A DNA stretch of 64,000 nucleotides from DATFDN01 sp963767645. GTDB taxonomy: Bacteria; Pseudomonadota; Alphaproteobacteria; Acetobacterales; Acetobacteraceae. Shown piece after piece: positions 38,914-52,306 of the stretch; the stretch's first letter is position 1; every line of letters begins with the position of its first letter. A model generated the notes under the pieces. It was not told the origin of the DNA. It saw only the letters and a list, made by a program, of their open reading frames with translations, and ran no database searches. The stretch covers positions 1-64,000 of the forward strand of contig CAVYEW010000015.1 of NCBI GenBank assembly GCA_963767645.1. The letters are read 5' to 3'. The position numbers and the translations under genes are program-made.

Positions 38914-39471
38914 CTACGCCAGCAGATGCTCCGGGATCTTCATCCCCAGCCGCACCGGCACGTCCCACACTTCCCGGACTTGGCGCAGCGGACGAAAGCC
39001 GGCGCGCAGATAGTTGGGCAGCGCGCGCGGGTGGTCGGCGGTGCAGGTGTTCACCGTCATTCCCCGCGCTCCCTGCCGCCAGACGAGATCGATCGCATGG
39101 CGCAGGAACGGGTAGCCGAAACCGCGGCCGAGCGCGTGCGGCAGCAGGCCGAAATAGCTGAGGTTCACGTCGGGCCACGCTCGCCCGTCAAGCTCGAAGA
39201 AGCCGGCCGGCTCGCCGGCGCAGTACAGCACATGCACCCCGACCAGGAGGTCGCGCAGCAAAGCCGCCAGCTCGCGATCGGACATGGTGCGCCGCAGCCA
39301 CCAGACATGCGCGGCGCCCACCGTGTCATAGAGATAGCGGTAAAACCCGACCGTACACTCGCTCGCCCGGACCACCTGACAGGAGGTGGGCAAGGAGGGG
39401 CTCGGATCGGTCGGGGCGCGATCCATCCGCAGGAACGTGACCGTGACCGCGACGCGCACGACCGGCTCCAT
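38914..39471 (-). CDS. GNAT family acetyltransferase
   Basis: A 185-aa protein starting at MEPVVRVAV. The acetyl-CoA site of the GNAT fold is in LSYFGLLPHALGRGFGYPFL, followed by VNTCTADHPRALPNYLRAGF, the common C-terminal motif of small GNATs. The substrate is unknown. It ends against a repeat pair and starts 20 bp after the rpoD stop, on the same strand. Confidence 0.85.
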   Translation of the reverse strand: MEPVVRVAVTVTFLRMDRAPTDPSPSLPTSCQVVRASECTVGFYRYLYDTVGAAHVWWLRRTMSDRELAALLRDLLVGVHVLYCAGEPAGFFELDGRAWPDVNLSYFGLLPHALGRGFGYPFLRHAIDLVWRQGARGMTVNTCTADHPRALPNYLRAGFRPLRQVREVWDVPVRLGMKIPEHLLA

Positions 39472-39491
39472 CCCGCCCCTCCGCTGCAAGT

Positions 39492-41429
<1,938 letters not shown>

Positions 41430-41466
41430 TCTCAACCCACTCCGGTCCAGATATCTCGCGCCAGCT

Positions 41467-43234
41467 TCAAACCACCGGCTCCTCGGGCTCCGTCTCCATC
41501 ACCCGATTCAATGCCTCGCGTAACGCAATGACTCGGCGCTGGGTGCCCTCGTTGAGGTTGTCTGCGGCAGCGCGCTGCGCCGCGATCAGCTCCTCCTGGA
41601 GCCGGCCGCGATTCATCAGCCCGAAAATGTGCCACCATCCCACCTCGGCGTCCCTTGGCATCGCGTCAGGCTGGGCGAAATCGGGCAACGACAATGACGC
41701 CGTCGCGCCGATCCGCTCAGCGTCAGCCGACAATCCAGACCTCGTGAGGTGGGTCATCAATGCAGGCGAGTCAAGCACGTCGGCGTGCTCGGCCCACGCC
41801 AGCAGCTCCTTGCGCAGCCGGTCGCAGGATGCTGGCAGGTCGATCTCGGCGAAGGCGTGCTCCACGTCGCGCAGCAGCGCCGGGTGCGCCAGCAACACCG
41901 CTATCAGAATGCGTCCCCGCTCGGTCCGTGTCGAGTCCTCGGATATGCCTGGACGGGTGATGACGGGAACAGCCGGAGCGTTGCCGCGGTGTCCATACAG
42001 CCGGCCGCGCATCGCCGCGCCGTACTCGATCCCCAGTGCCCGATCGGGAATCAGTCTTGCGGCTTCATCGATCCGGGTGCGCAGCGCGGCCCGCTGCTCG
42101 TCGGCTGCGATCGCCGGTGATCTCGCGCAGCAGGTCGTACAGCGTCTCAGCCATGGGACGAGCGGCGTCCAGCACCGCGCGCATCGCGCCGGTCCCGTGG
42201 CGGCGGACCAGCGTGTCGGGATCCTCGCCTTCCGGCAGCACGGCGAAGCGCAGGCTGCGGTCATGCGCCAGACGCGGCAGGGCCAGCTCAACTGTGCGCA
42301 GCGCGGCCCGCCGGCCGGCGGCGTCGCCGTCGAAACAGAGTATCGGCGCGGGCGAGAGCCGCCACAGCTCGGCCAGCTGATCCTCGGTCAGCGCGGTGCC
42401 GAGCGGCGCCACCGCGCCGGCGAACCCGGCCTGGTGCAGCGCGATGACATCCAGATAGCCTTCGACGGCCACGATCTCCGTCGCGCGCGCCGCGCGGGCG
42501 AGGTCCAGCGCGTAGAGGGTGCGGCGCTTGGAGAACAGCGGCGTCTCCGGCCCATTGACGTATTTCGGCTGGCCGTCGCCCAGGATGCGGCCGCCGAAGC
42601 TGATGATCCGGCCGGCACGGTCGCGGATCGGGAACATGACCCGCTCGAAGAACAGCTCGCGGACGCGGCCGCTGTCTGCATCAGCGCGGGTCAACCCCGC
42701 TTCCGCCATCAGCGCGGGCTCCACCCCCTCGCGCGCGAGATCGCCGATCAACGCGCCCCGTCCGGGGCCGGACCAGCCGAGGCCGAAGCGGCGGATCGTC
42801 GTCTCGCCGAGACCCCGCCCGAGTAGGTAGTCGAGCGCCCGCCGTCCTTCCGGCAGGAACAGCCGGCCCTGGAAGCTCTGGGCGGCGAGGTCGAGCACGG
42901 CGGTCAGGTCATGGCGCCGTCGCTCCTTCTCAGCGGTTTGCGGAGATGGTTTCGGCACCTCCAGCCCGGCCTCGCGGGCGAGGCGCTCCACGGCCTCGGT
43001 GAAGCTCGCCCCCTCGGTCTGCATGACGAAGGTGATCGCATCGCCATGCGCCCCGCAGCCGAAGCAGTGGTAGTGGTCGTCGTAGATGTAGAAGCTTGGG
43101 GTCTTCTCCCCGTGCATCGGGCAGCAGGCCTTCCATTGCCGTCCGGCGCGCTCGACCTTCACCCGCCGTCCGATCAGCGGCGCGAGGGGGGTGCGGGCGC
43201 GCAGTTCGTCGAGGAAGCCGGGCGGAAGCGCCAT
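41467..43234 (-). CDS. dnaG: DNA primase (frameshifted)
   Basis: It makes RNA primers at the replication fork. The start MALPPGFLDELRART overlaps the yqeY stop by one base. The zinc finger is CCPMHGEKTPSFYIYDDHYHCFGC. The TOPRIM core has VAVEGYLDVIALHQAG and LCFDGDAAGRRAA. After LLREITGD the frame fails. Dropping one base near 42109 gives AADEQRAALRTRIDEAARL and the helicase-binding C-domain, ending ETEPEEPVV. The span is 1768 nt (3n+1). Since primase is essential, an error in the sequence is far likelier than a real mutation. Confidence 0.95.
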
Positions 43235-43695
43235 CAGGTGCCGGACAGCCGCGCCTTGACCAGCGGCCCGGCCCGCGACAGATCGAGCGTCGCTGCGTGC
43301 CGCGCCTTCAGCGCCGCCATGACCTTGCCCATGTCCTTGGGGCCGCTCGCGCTTACCTCCGCGACCGCGTCCTCGACGGCGCGGGCCAGCGCCGCCGCGT
43401 CCATCTGCCGGGGCAGGAAGCCCTCGATCACCGCGATCTCGGCCTCCTCCTTGGCGACGAGGTCCGGGCGGCTTCCCTGGCGGTAGAGATCGACCGATTC
43501 GCGGCGAGACTTCACCATGCCGCGCAGCAACGCCAGCACCTCGTCCTCCGATATCGCGGTCACGCCCTTGGGACGCGCGGCGATGTCGGCATCCTTGAGC
43601 CTGGCCAGGATCATACGCAGGGTCGAGGTGCGCGGCGCGTCGCCCGCCTTCATCGAGGCCTTCAGCTCGGCGGAGAACCGTTCGCGCGGCGTCAT
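43234..43695 (-). CDS. GatB/YqeY domain protein
   Basis: A 153-aa cytosolic protein (MTPRERFSAELKASMKAG) with the full YqeY domain: TSTLRMILARLKDADIA, then IEGFLPRQMDAAALARAVEDAV and GKVMAALKARHAA. The domain is related to the tail domain of the tRNA-amidotransferase GatB, but its own role is not firmly known. It commonly precedes dnaG and rpoD, as here. Confidence 0.95.
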   Translation of the reverse strand: MTPRERFSAELKASMKAGDAPRTSTLRMILARLKDADIAARPKGVTAISEDEVLALLRGMVKSRRESVDLYRQGSRPDLVAKEEAEIAVIEGFLPRQMDAAALARAVEDAVAEVSASGPKDMGKVMAALKARHAATLDLSRAGPLVKARLSGT

Positions 43696-43821
43696 GCTGC
43701 CCTCCTTCGATGCTCGCGGTTCTATAGGTTTTTGTCGGGGCGCGCACGCGCCGGCTCGAATCCCTTGCAAGCGATCCGATCGTGCTCTCAATATAGAAAT
43801 GAAACCTTGGGAGAGGATTCC

Positions 43822-44277
43822 ATGCGCGCGCCGATCACCGTTCGTAGCCCCGGCTGGGTCGGGGAGTTCCGCTCCTTCATCATGCGCGGCAGCGTCGTCG
43901 ACCTTGCCATCGGCATCGTCATCGGCGCCGCGTTCACGGGAGTGGTCAACAGCCTGGTCAAGGACGTCATCAATCCGGCCATCGGGCTGCTGGCAGGCGG
44001 AATAGACTTCTCCAACGTGTTCTTCGCCCTCAACGGCCAGCATTACGCGACCTTGGCGGACGCGCAGCGCGCCGGCGCCGCGACCGTCAATCTGGGGCTC
44101 TTCATCAACTCGATCATCAACTTCCTGATCATCAGCTTCGCGATCTTCTGGGTGGTCAAGGCACTGACGAGACTGCACCTGCGCCAGGATGCGGCGCCTG
44201 CGGGACCGACGCCGACAGAGTTGTTGCTGGCGGATATCCGCGACGAGCTGCGTGCCCGCCCTGGCATGGTTCCCTGA
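43822..44277 (+). CDS. mscL: Large-conductance mechanosensitive channel
   Basis: A homopentameric inner-membrane channel that opens on osmotic downshock. It is 151 aa from MRAPITVRSPGWVGEFRSF, after GGGAGAGG. TM1 is VVDLAIGIVIGAAFTGVVNS with the pore-lining glycine pattern. The periplasmic loop spans residues 55-90, and TM2 is FLIISFAIFWVVKAL. The tail LLADIRDELRARP is the usual C-terminal bundle. A TTGCAA and an AT-rich CAATAT 17-18 bp apart (about 43766-43795) could be its promoter. Confidence 0.95.
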   Translation: MRAPITVRSPGWVGEFRSFIMRGSVVDLAIGIVIGAAFTGVVNSLVKDVINPAIGLLAGGIDFSNVFFALNGQHYATLADAQRAGAATVNLGLFINSIINFLIISFAIFWVVKALTRLHLRQDAAPAGPTPTELLLADIRDELRARPGMVP

Positions 44278-44283
44278 GCACGC

Positions 44284-44329
44284 GCGGAAAGAATTTCCGT
44301 CATCACTTGCGCTGGGAAATTCTTTCCGC
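44284..44329. promoter_or_regulatory. Perfect 15-bp inverted repeat before carA (candidate operator)
   Basis: Arms at 44284-44298 and 44315-44329 are perfect inverse complements. Each arm contains GGAAAGAATTTCC or its complement, itself a 5-3-5 palindrome, so there are two dimer-type half-sites 29 bp centre to centre. It lies between the mscL stop and 12 bp before the carA start. No T-run follows, so a plain terminator is less likely. It may be the operator for the HTH domain on CarA, or an RNA leader structure. Confidence 0.6.
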
Positions 44330-44341
44330 TAGCTCCCGGCC

Positions 44342-45703
44342 ATGCCCGCAAGCGTGGACGAGATCATCGAGAGGCTCGGGGGTGCCGAAGCCGCCGCTAG
44401 GCTGACGGGCGTCAGCACCGAAGCGGTGCGGAAGTGGCGGCAGGCGCGAACCATCCCGTCCCGGCACTGGCCGGCCGTCATTGACGCCACCGGGCTGCGC
44501 CTCGCCGACCTGTCCGGGGCCTCGCAAGCGGAGCCGGCCACCTCCGACGCCCTGCCAAACGAGGCCACTGCGGCGCTGGTGCTGGCCGATGGCGCTGTAT
44601 TCTGGGGCCGGGGCTTCGGCGCCCATAGCTTCGATCCGCCGCCTGTAGGGGAGGTCTGCTTCAACACCGGGATGACCGGCTATCAGGAGACGCTGACCGA
44701 TCCCTCCTATGCCGGGCAGATCATCACCTTCACCTTCCCGCATATCGGCATCGTCGGCGCCAATCCCGTGGATGTGGAGGCGGGCAGCATCGCCGCGCGC
44801 GGCTTGGTGGTGAAGCAGGACATCACCCAGCCCTCGAACTGGCGTGCCGCCCAGCCCTTGGATGCCTGGCTGCGGACGCAAAGCATCACCGGCATCGCCG
44901 GGGTGGACACGCGCGCGCTGACGCTGCGCATCCGCGATGGCGGTCCACCGAGCGGCGTGCTGGCTTTCCCCGCCGATGGCCGGTCCAACCTCGACGCGCT
45001 GCGCGCGCGCGCCGCCGACTGGCCGGGACTGGAGGGCATGGACCTTGCCCGCGAGGTTTCCTGCCGGCAGACCTATGCGTGGAACGAGACGGCCTGGGCC
45101 TGGCCTGCGGGCAGCGGCCACCAGGAGGCGCCGCGCCACCACGTCGTCGCCGTGGATTACGGGGCGAAGCGCAACATCCTGCGCTGCCTCGCTTCGGCCG
45201 GATGCCGCGTCACCGTGGTGCCGGCCACCGCGAGCGCCGAGGACATACTCCGTCACCGCCCCGACGGGGTGTTCCTCTCCAATGGTCCCGGCGATCCGGC
45301 GGCCACGGCCGCCTACGCCGTGCCGGCGATCCAGGGCGTGCTGGAGGCCGGCGTGCCGCTGTTCGGCATCTGTCTCGGGCATCAGTTGCTCGCGCTGGCG
45401 CTGGGCGCCCGCACCTACAAGCTCAAGCTCGGCCATCGCGGCGCCAACCAACCGGTCAAGGAACTGGCGACCGGCCGGGTGGAGATCACCAGCCAGAACC
45501 ACGGCTTCGCAGTTGACGGGGCGAGCCTGCCCGCTACGGCGCGGGTCACGCATATCAGCCTGTTCGACGGCTCGAACGAGGGCCTGGTCTGCACCGACCG
45601 GCCGGCCTTCAGCGTGCAGTACCACCCGGAGGCGAGCCCAGGGCCAAGCGACAGCCAGCATTTGTTCCGGCGGTTCGTGGCGATGATGGAGGAGCGGGGG
45701 TGA
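44342..45703 (+). CDS. carA: Carbamoyl-phosphate synthase small subunit with N-terminal HTH domain
   Basis: It hydrolyses glutamine and passes ammonia to CarB for pyrimidine and arginine synthesis. The CarA body begins near residue 75 (AALVLADGAVFWGRGFG) and is complete. The nucleophile cysteine is in FGICLGHQLLALALG and the His/Glu pair in SVQYHPEASPGP. Ahead of it are about 60 extra residues, MPASVDEIIERLGGAEAA... TGVSTEAVRKWRQARTIP, a YdaS/Cro-like helix-turn-helix joined by a short linker. At 453 aa it is about 60 residues longer than usual. A palindrome just upstream suggests self-regulation. Confidence 0.95.
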   Translation: MPASVDEIIERLGGAEAAARLTGVSTEAVRKWRQARTIPSRHWPAVIDATGLRLADLSGASQAEPATSDALPNEATAALVLADGAVFWGRGFGAHSFDPPPVGEVCFNTGMTGYQETLTDPSYAGQIITFTFPHIGIVGANPVDVEAGSIAARGLVVKQDITQPSNWRAAQPLDAWLRTQSITGIAGVDTRALTLRIRDGGPPSGVLAFPADGRSNLDALRARAADWPGLEGMDLAREVSCRQTYAWNETAWAWPAGSGHQEAPRHHVVAVDYGAKRNILRCLASAGCRVTVVPATASAEDILRHRPDGVFLSNGPGDPAATAAYAVPAIQGVLEAGVPLFGICLGHQLLALALGARTYKLKLGHRGANQPVKELATGRVEITSQNHGFAVDGASLPATARVTHISLFDGSNEGLVCTDRPAFSVQYHPEASPGPSDSQHLFRRFVAMMEERG

Positions 45704-45951
45704 TGACTGCCCGAGAGGCCGTCCTGGCTGCCGCGCGGGCGGGGTTGCGAGCGGAGACCGCGGAGGAAGGGTTCGCGGCAATCCGCGAGCAGACCCGCAC
45801 TGCATTTTCCGACGCGGAGCTAGCGGCAACGGTCGCGGACGCGGTCGCGGAGCGGGACATCCTGGACCCGGTTCGGCTCATGCCCGGCGCACTGCAATGC
45901 CATTGGCGGCTAGAGCTCGGGCGGGACAGGGACAGGTATGGCCGGGCTTGA
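45703..45951 (+). CDS. Small helical protein of unknown function in the carAB operon
   Basis: An 82-aa protein (MTAREAVLAAARAG) whose ATG overlaps the carA stop, so translation is coupled. It is predicted mostly helical, acidic in the middle, and ends with PVRLMPGALQCHWRLELGR, which looks like a conserved motif. No TM helix or metal site is visible. Composition matches the GC-rich host genes. I cannot name a family. Confidence 0.7.
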   Translation: MTAREAVLAAARAGLRAETAEEGFAAIREQTRTAFSDAELAATVADAVAERDILDPVRLMPGALQCHWRLELGRDRDRYGRA

Positions 45952-46357
45952 TCCACTCACCGCTCGCGCCGGTCTGCAAACAGCCCGCGAGGCCATTAGC
46001 AGCAGGCAGGTTAGCTATCCAGCTCAGTACAGTTTAGGGATTCTCCTTGTTTTCTGCCTCGCCTGCCTCTCTATCGGCATATTCACCGGAGAACAGACGT
46101 CGCGGGCCGTTATCCTCGCTCTCGCTTGCTCTGCGTTTCTGCTCGGCGCGGGCATTCTGGTTTATGCTATCGCATTTGATAAGCAGCTGCTGAGATCAGA
46201 GCATCATGAGCAGAACATGCGCCTAATCGAAATCGTCGGCGATAAGGAAACGACTCCAGACGTTCGTGACGCAGTCACCCAGACACTACGCGCGTTGGCG
46301 GAACCCAAAAAACGGGGTCGAGATATTCTCGACGAGGAGATCAACGATGACCGATAA
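45938..46357 (+). CDS. Two-TM membrane protein of unknown function in the carAB operon
   Basis: A 139-aa protein (MAGLDPLTARAGLQTAREA) overlapping its upstream neighbour by 14 bases. Two TM helices, YSLGILLVFCLACLSIGIF and AVILALACSAFLLGAGILVY, are separated by a very short loop. They are followed by a 60-residue charged tail with EHHEQNMRLIEIVGDKE. Codon use is clearly AT-richer than carA and carB. It overlaps the next gene by 11 bases, so the two are probably a functional pair. No named family is recognised. Confidence 0.7.
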   Translation: MAGLDPLTARAGLQTAREAISSRQVSYPAQYSLGILLVFCLACLSIGIFTGEQTSRAVILALACSAFLLGAGILVYAIAFDKQLLRSEHHEQNMRLIEIVGDKETTPDVRDAVTQTLRALAEPKKRGRDILDEEINDDR

Positions 46358-46667
46358 ACCCGAACGGACGCTGATCGTGGTCTTCGATGTCACTGACCGT
46401 GAACTTGAGATAGCAAGGATCCGACAAGCAATCACCTCCGATCCGGATGTCATCAACTGGTGGAATCATATTCCGGGAACCTTTCTGGTAACCACAGATC
46501 TGGGAGCCGAGGAGCTTGCGGATAGGCTCAAGCGGCTTGCCGGCGACGCACGCTTCCTAATCATGCAGGTCAGTCCCACCGAGTCCGAAGGCTGGCTACC
46601 CGAACGTGCTTGGCGATGGATTCGCCGCCGTTCACGAGAAAACGTCAAAGTAACAGTGACTGGCTGA
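46347..46667 (+). CDS. SinR/Cas2-like ferredoxin-fold protein in the carAB operon
   Basis: A 106-aa protein (MTDKPERTLIVVFDVTDRE). The pattern of a beta strand ending in FDV, a helix, WWNHIPGTFLVTTD, a second helix, then FLIMQVSP and GWLPERAW is that of the small SinR/Cas2/VapD-type ferredoxin-fold proteins. This is pattern recognition, not a proven match. It shares the lower GC of the two-TM gene before it. It ends two bases before the carB start, so the whole set reads as one operon. Confidence 0.65.
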   Translation: MTDKPERTLIVVFDVTDRELEIARIRQAITSDPDVINWWNHIPGTFLVTTDLGAEELADRLKRLAGDARFLIMQVSPTESEGWLPERAWRWIRRRSRENVKVTVTG

Positions 46668-46669
46668 GC

Positions 46670-49913
<3,244 letters not shown>

Positions 49914-50000
49914 CCTCGCGACCGGGCCATGCCCGGCCGCCGGGGCGGTATTGGCGTAAGCCCAGCTTGCATCGGATTTGGATCACCGAAGGACCGCGCC

Positions 50001-50474
50001 GTGCAGAAGTTCCCGATGACCGCCTCAGGCTTGCAGCGGCTGGAAGAGGAACTGCGTCAGCTCAAATCCGTGGAACGCCCGGCGATCATCCGCGCCATCG
50101 CCGAGGCGCGGACGCACGGCGATCTGTCCGAGAATGCCGAGTACCACGCGGCGCGTGAGCGGCAGTCCTTCATCGAGGGCCGGATCAGCGAACTGGAGGA
50201 CATCGTCTCGGGGGCCGAGGTGATCGACCCGTCCAGCCTGTCGGGCGACCAGGTGAAGTTCGGCGCCCATGTCCGCCTGATCGACGAGGAGACGGAGAAG
50301 GAATCCGCCTACCAGATCGTCGGCATGCACGAATCGGACATCAAGCAGGGCCGGCTGTCGGTGTCCTCGCCGCTCGCCAAGGCGCTGATCGGCAAGAAGG
50401 TGGGCGACGCCGTATCGGTGCCGGCACCGGGCGGCGATCGCTCCTACGAGATCCTCGAAATCCGGTTCGCCTGA
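50001..50474 (+). CDS. greA: Transcription elongation factor GreA
   Basis: It rescues backtracked RNA polymerase by stimulating transcript cleavage. I start at the GTG after AAGGA because the next residues, QKFPMTASGLQRLEEELRQL, match the usual GreA start; total 157 aa. The catalytic acidic pair is in the coiled-coil tip HGDLSENAEYHAARE. The C-terminal FKBP-like domain ends GDRSYEILEIRFA. It follows carB by 87 bp, a common arrangement in the group. Confidence 0.96.
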   Translation: MQKFPMTASGLQRLEEELRQLKSVERPAIIRAIAEARTHGDLSENAEYHAARERQSFIEGRISELEDIVSGAEVIDPSSLSGDQVKFGAHVRLIDEETEKESAYQIVGMHESDIKQGRLSVSSPLAKALIGKKVGDAVSVPAPGGDRSYEILEIRFA

Positions 50475-50483
50475 TCCCGTGAA

Positions 50484-50571
50484 ACCCCTCCCCCAACCCC
50501 CTCCCGCAAGGGGAGGGGGCATAGCGCGCCTCGACTCCCCCTCCCCCTGCGGGAGGGGGCCGGGGGAGGGG
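50484..50571. repeat. Inverted pair of GC-rich palindromic repeats
   Basis: Copies at 50484-50519 and 50535-50571, opposite orientation, tails outward, 15-bp spacer. They fill the gap after greA and end where the coding sequence of the threonine ammonia-lyase already appears to begin. Confidence 0.85.
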
Positions 50572-50630
50572 TAAGCCCCGCGATCTCCCTCGCCGATGTC
50601 GAGGATGCGGCTGCCCGTATTGCCGGGCGC

Positions 50631-51776
50631 GTGCTGCGCACCCCGGCCTTGCGCTCCGACACGCTCTCGCGCGCTACCGGTGCCATCGTCACGCTCAAGC
50701 TCGACAATCTCCAGGCGACCGGCGCCTTCAAGGAGCGCGGCGCCGCCAACCGGCTTGCCCTGCTGAACGAGGACGAGCGCCGGCGTGGCGTCATCGCTAT
50801 GTCGGCGGGCAATCATGCCCAGGCGGTGGCCCGTCACGCCCAGCTTCTCGGCGTGACGGCGACCATCGTGATGCCGGCCTTCACGCCCTCCACCAAGATC
50901 ACGCGCACCGCCGCTTGGGGGGCGCGGGTCGTGCTGCACGGAGAGACCCTGGCGGACGCCGCCGCGCACGCGCGGGCGCTGGCGGCCGACGAGCATCTCG
51001 TCTTCATCCATCCGTATGACGACCCGGCGGTGATGGCCGGCCAGGGGACGCTGGCGCTGGAGCTGATCGAGGACGCGCCCGATCTCGACGCGCTGATTGT
51101 CCCTGTGGGCGGCGGCGGCCTGCTCGCCGGCTGCGCCGTGGCGGCGCGCGGACGCCTTCCCGGCATCGAGGTGGTGGGCGTCGAGGTGGAGAGCTACGCG
51201 GCGATGGCCCAGCGCCTAGCCGGCGGCGCGGTCGCGGTCGGCGGGGCGACGATCGCCGAAGGCATCGCCGTTCGCGATGTCGGCGAGGTTCCGCTATCGG
51301 TGCTGCGCTCGCTGGGGATCGAGGTTCTGACCGTGCCCGAGCGGGCGATCGAGCAGGCGGTCGGGTTGCTGATCGAGGGCGCCAAGACCGTCGCCGAGGG
51401 CGCCGGAGCCGCCGCGCTCGCCGCGCTGCTCGCCCACCCTGCCCGCTTCCAGGGCAAGCGCGTCGGCATCCCGGTCTGCGGCGGCAACATCGACGCCCGC
51501 ATCCTGTCCAACGTGCTGCTGCGCAACCTGCTGCGCGACGGCCGCCTGCTCCGCCTGCACATGCAGATCCCCGACCGTCCCGGCGTGCTCGCTGACATCG
51601 CCGGGCGCATCGGCGGCTCGGGCGGCAACATCATCGAGGTTTCCCATCAGCGGCTGTTCGCCGCGTCATCGGTGCAGGCGGCCGAGCTGGAGGTGATGGT
51701 GGAGGCGCGCGACCCGGCCCATGCCGAGACGATCATGGCAGCGCTCGCCGCGTGCTACGTGGTGCGGCGGGTCTGA
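50631..51776 (+). CDS. ilvA: Threonine ammonia-lyase with C-terminal ACT domain
   Basis: A PLP enzyme that deaminates threonine to 2-oxobutanoate for isoleucine synthesis. The PLP lysine is in NLQATGAFKERGAANRL. The phosphate-binding glycine loop is in PVGGGGLLAGC. Residues from LLRLHMQIPDRPGVLADIAG on form an ACT domain. I give the first GTG as start, but the frame upstream (AISLADVEDAAARIAGR, from 50580) reads like the missing N-terminus of this family. No start codon remains there, because a repeat element abuts it. The real start is therefore uncertain. Confidence 0.9.
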   Translation: MLRTPALRSDTLSRATGAIVTLKLDNLQATGAFKERGAANRLALLNEDERRRGVIAMSAGNHAQAVARHAQLLGVTATIVMPAFTPSTKITRTAAWGARVVLHGETLADAAAHARALAADEHLVFIHPYDDPAVMAGQGTLALELIEDAPDLDALIVPVGGGGLLAGCAVAARGRLPGIEVVGVEVESYAAMAQRLAGGAVAVGGATIAEGIAVRDVGEVPLSVLRSLGIEVLTVPERAIEQAVGLLIEGAKTVAEGAGAAALAALLAHPARFQGKRVGIPVCGGNIDARILSNVLLRNLLRDGRLLRLHMQIPDRPGVLADIAGRIGGSGGNIIEVSHQRLFAASSVQAAELEVMVEARDPAHAETIMAALAACYVVRRV

Positions 51777-52258
51777 CTGTCGCCCTCCGACGCCTCGGCG
51801 TCGGGGTATTGGTAGTTCTCGATCGCGCTGAGGTCGATTGGCGGATTCAGTGACCCCGTGACGTGCGCCGGCACAGCGTCGAACAGGCTGGCATCGCACC
51901 ACGGCAGCCGGCTTTCGGCCCCGAGCGCGACCGTGGGACGAACTGCGCCGGGCGTGTCGAGACTGCCGATGCTGATGTCGATATCGCCCGGCTTGCCGTC
52001 ATACTGAAACGAAAGCGGCGTGCCGCAGGCAGCGCAGAAGCCGCGCCGCGCCGCCGACGAGCTGCGGAACCAGGCGGGAGCGCCCTGCGTCCAGGCGAAA
52101 TCCGCCGTCCCGACCATCGCCCAGGCGAAGAACGGCCCGCCGACCGCCTTCTGGCACATGCGGCAATGGCAGATGCCGGCGCGCGGAGCAGCATAGAGTG
52201 CATAGCGAACCGAGCCGCACTGGCAGCCGCCGGTCAGGGTAGGAGTGCGCTGTGTCAT
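51755..52258 (-). CDS. GFA family (glutathione-dependent formaldehyde-activating-like) protein
   Basis: A 167-aa zinc protein (MTQRTPTLTGGCQCGSVRY). The structural and catalytic cysteines are in GGCQCGSVRY, CHCRMCQKAVGG and FCAACGTPLSFQY, the full GFA pattern. Most family members have no proven substrate. Its end overlaps the end of the convergent threonine ammonia-lyase gene by 22 bases. Confidence 0.9.
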   Translation of the reverse strand: MTQRTPTLTGGCQCGSVRYALYAAPRAGICHCRMCQKAVGGPFFAWAMVGTADFAWTQGAPAWFRSSSAARRGFCAACGTPLSFQYDGKPGDIDISIGSLDTPGAVRPTVALGAESRLPWCDASLFDAVPAHVTGSLNPPIDLSAIENYQYPDAEASEGDSQTRRTT

Positions 52259-52306
52259 TCGGTCCTCCGGAAAGCTATGCTGCAACAACGGGGCACGGGG
52301 GAGACA

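Noticed and set aside
41467..43234. Programmed frameshifting in dnaG or carB
   Set aside because: There is no slippery heptamer with a downstream stem at either break, and the same kind of single-base gain occurs in nine unrelated genes, which points to error.
44284..44329. The palindrome before carA as a simple mscL terminator
   Set aside because: No run of T follows either arm, and each arm is itself a symmetric 13-mer, which suits a protein-binding site better. A role as a structure in the carA leader RNA cannot be excluded.
46347..46667. The 106-aa protein as a CRISPR Cas2
   Set aside because: Only the general fold pattern is shared. There is no array, no cas1 and no neighbouring adaptation gene.
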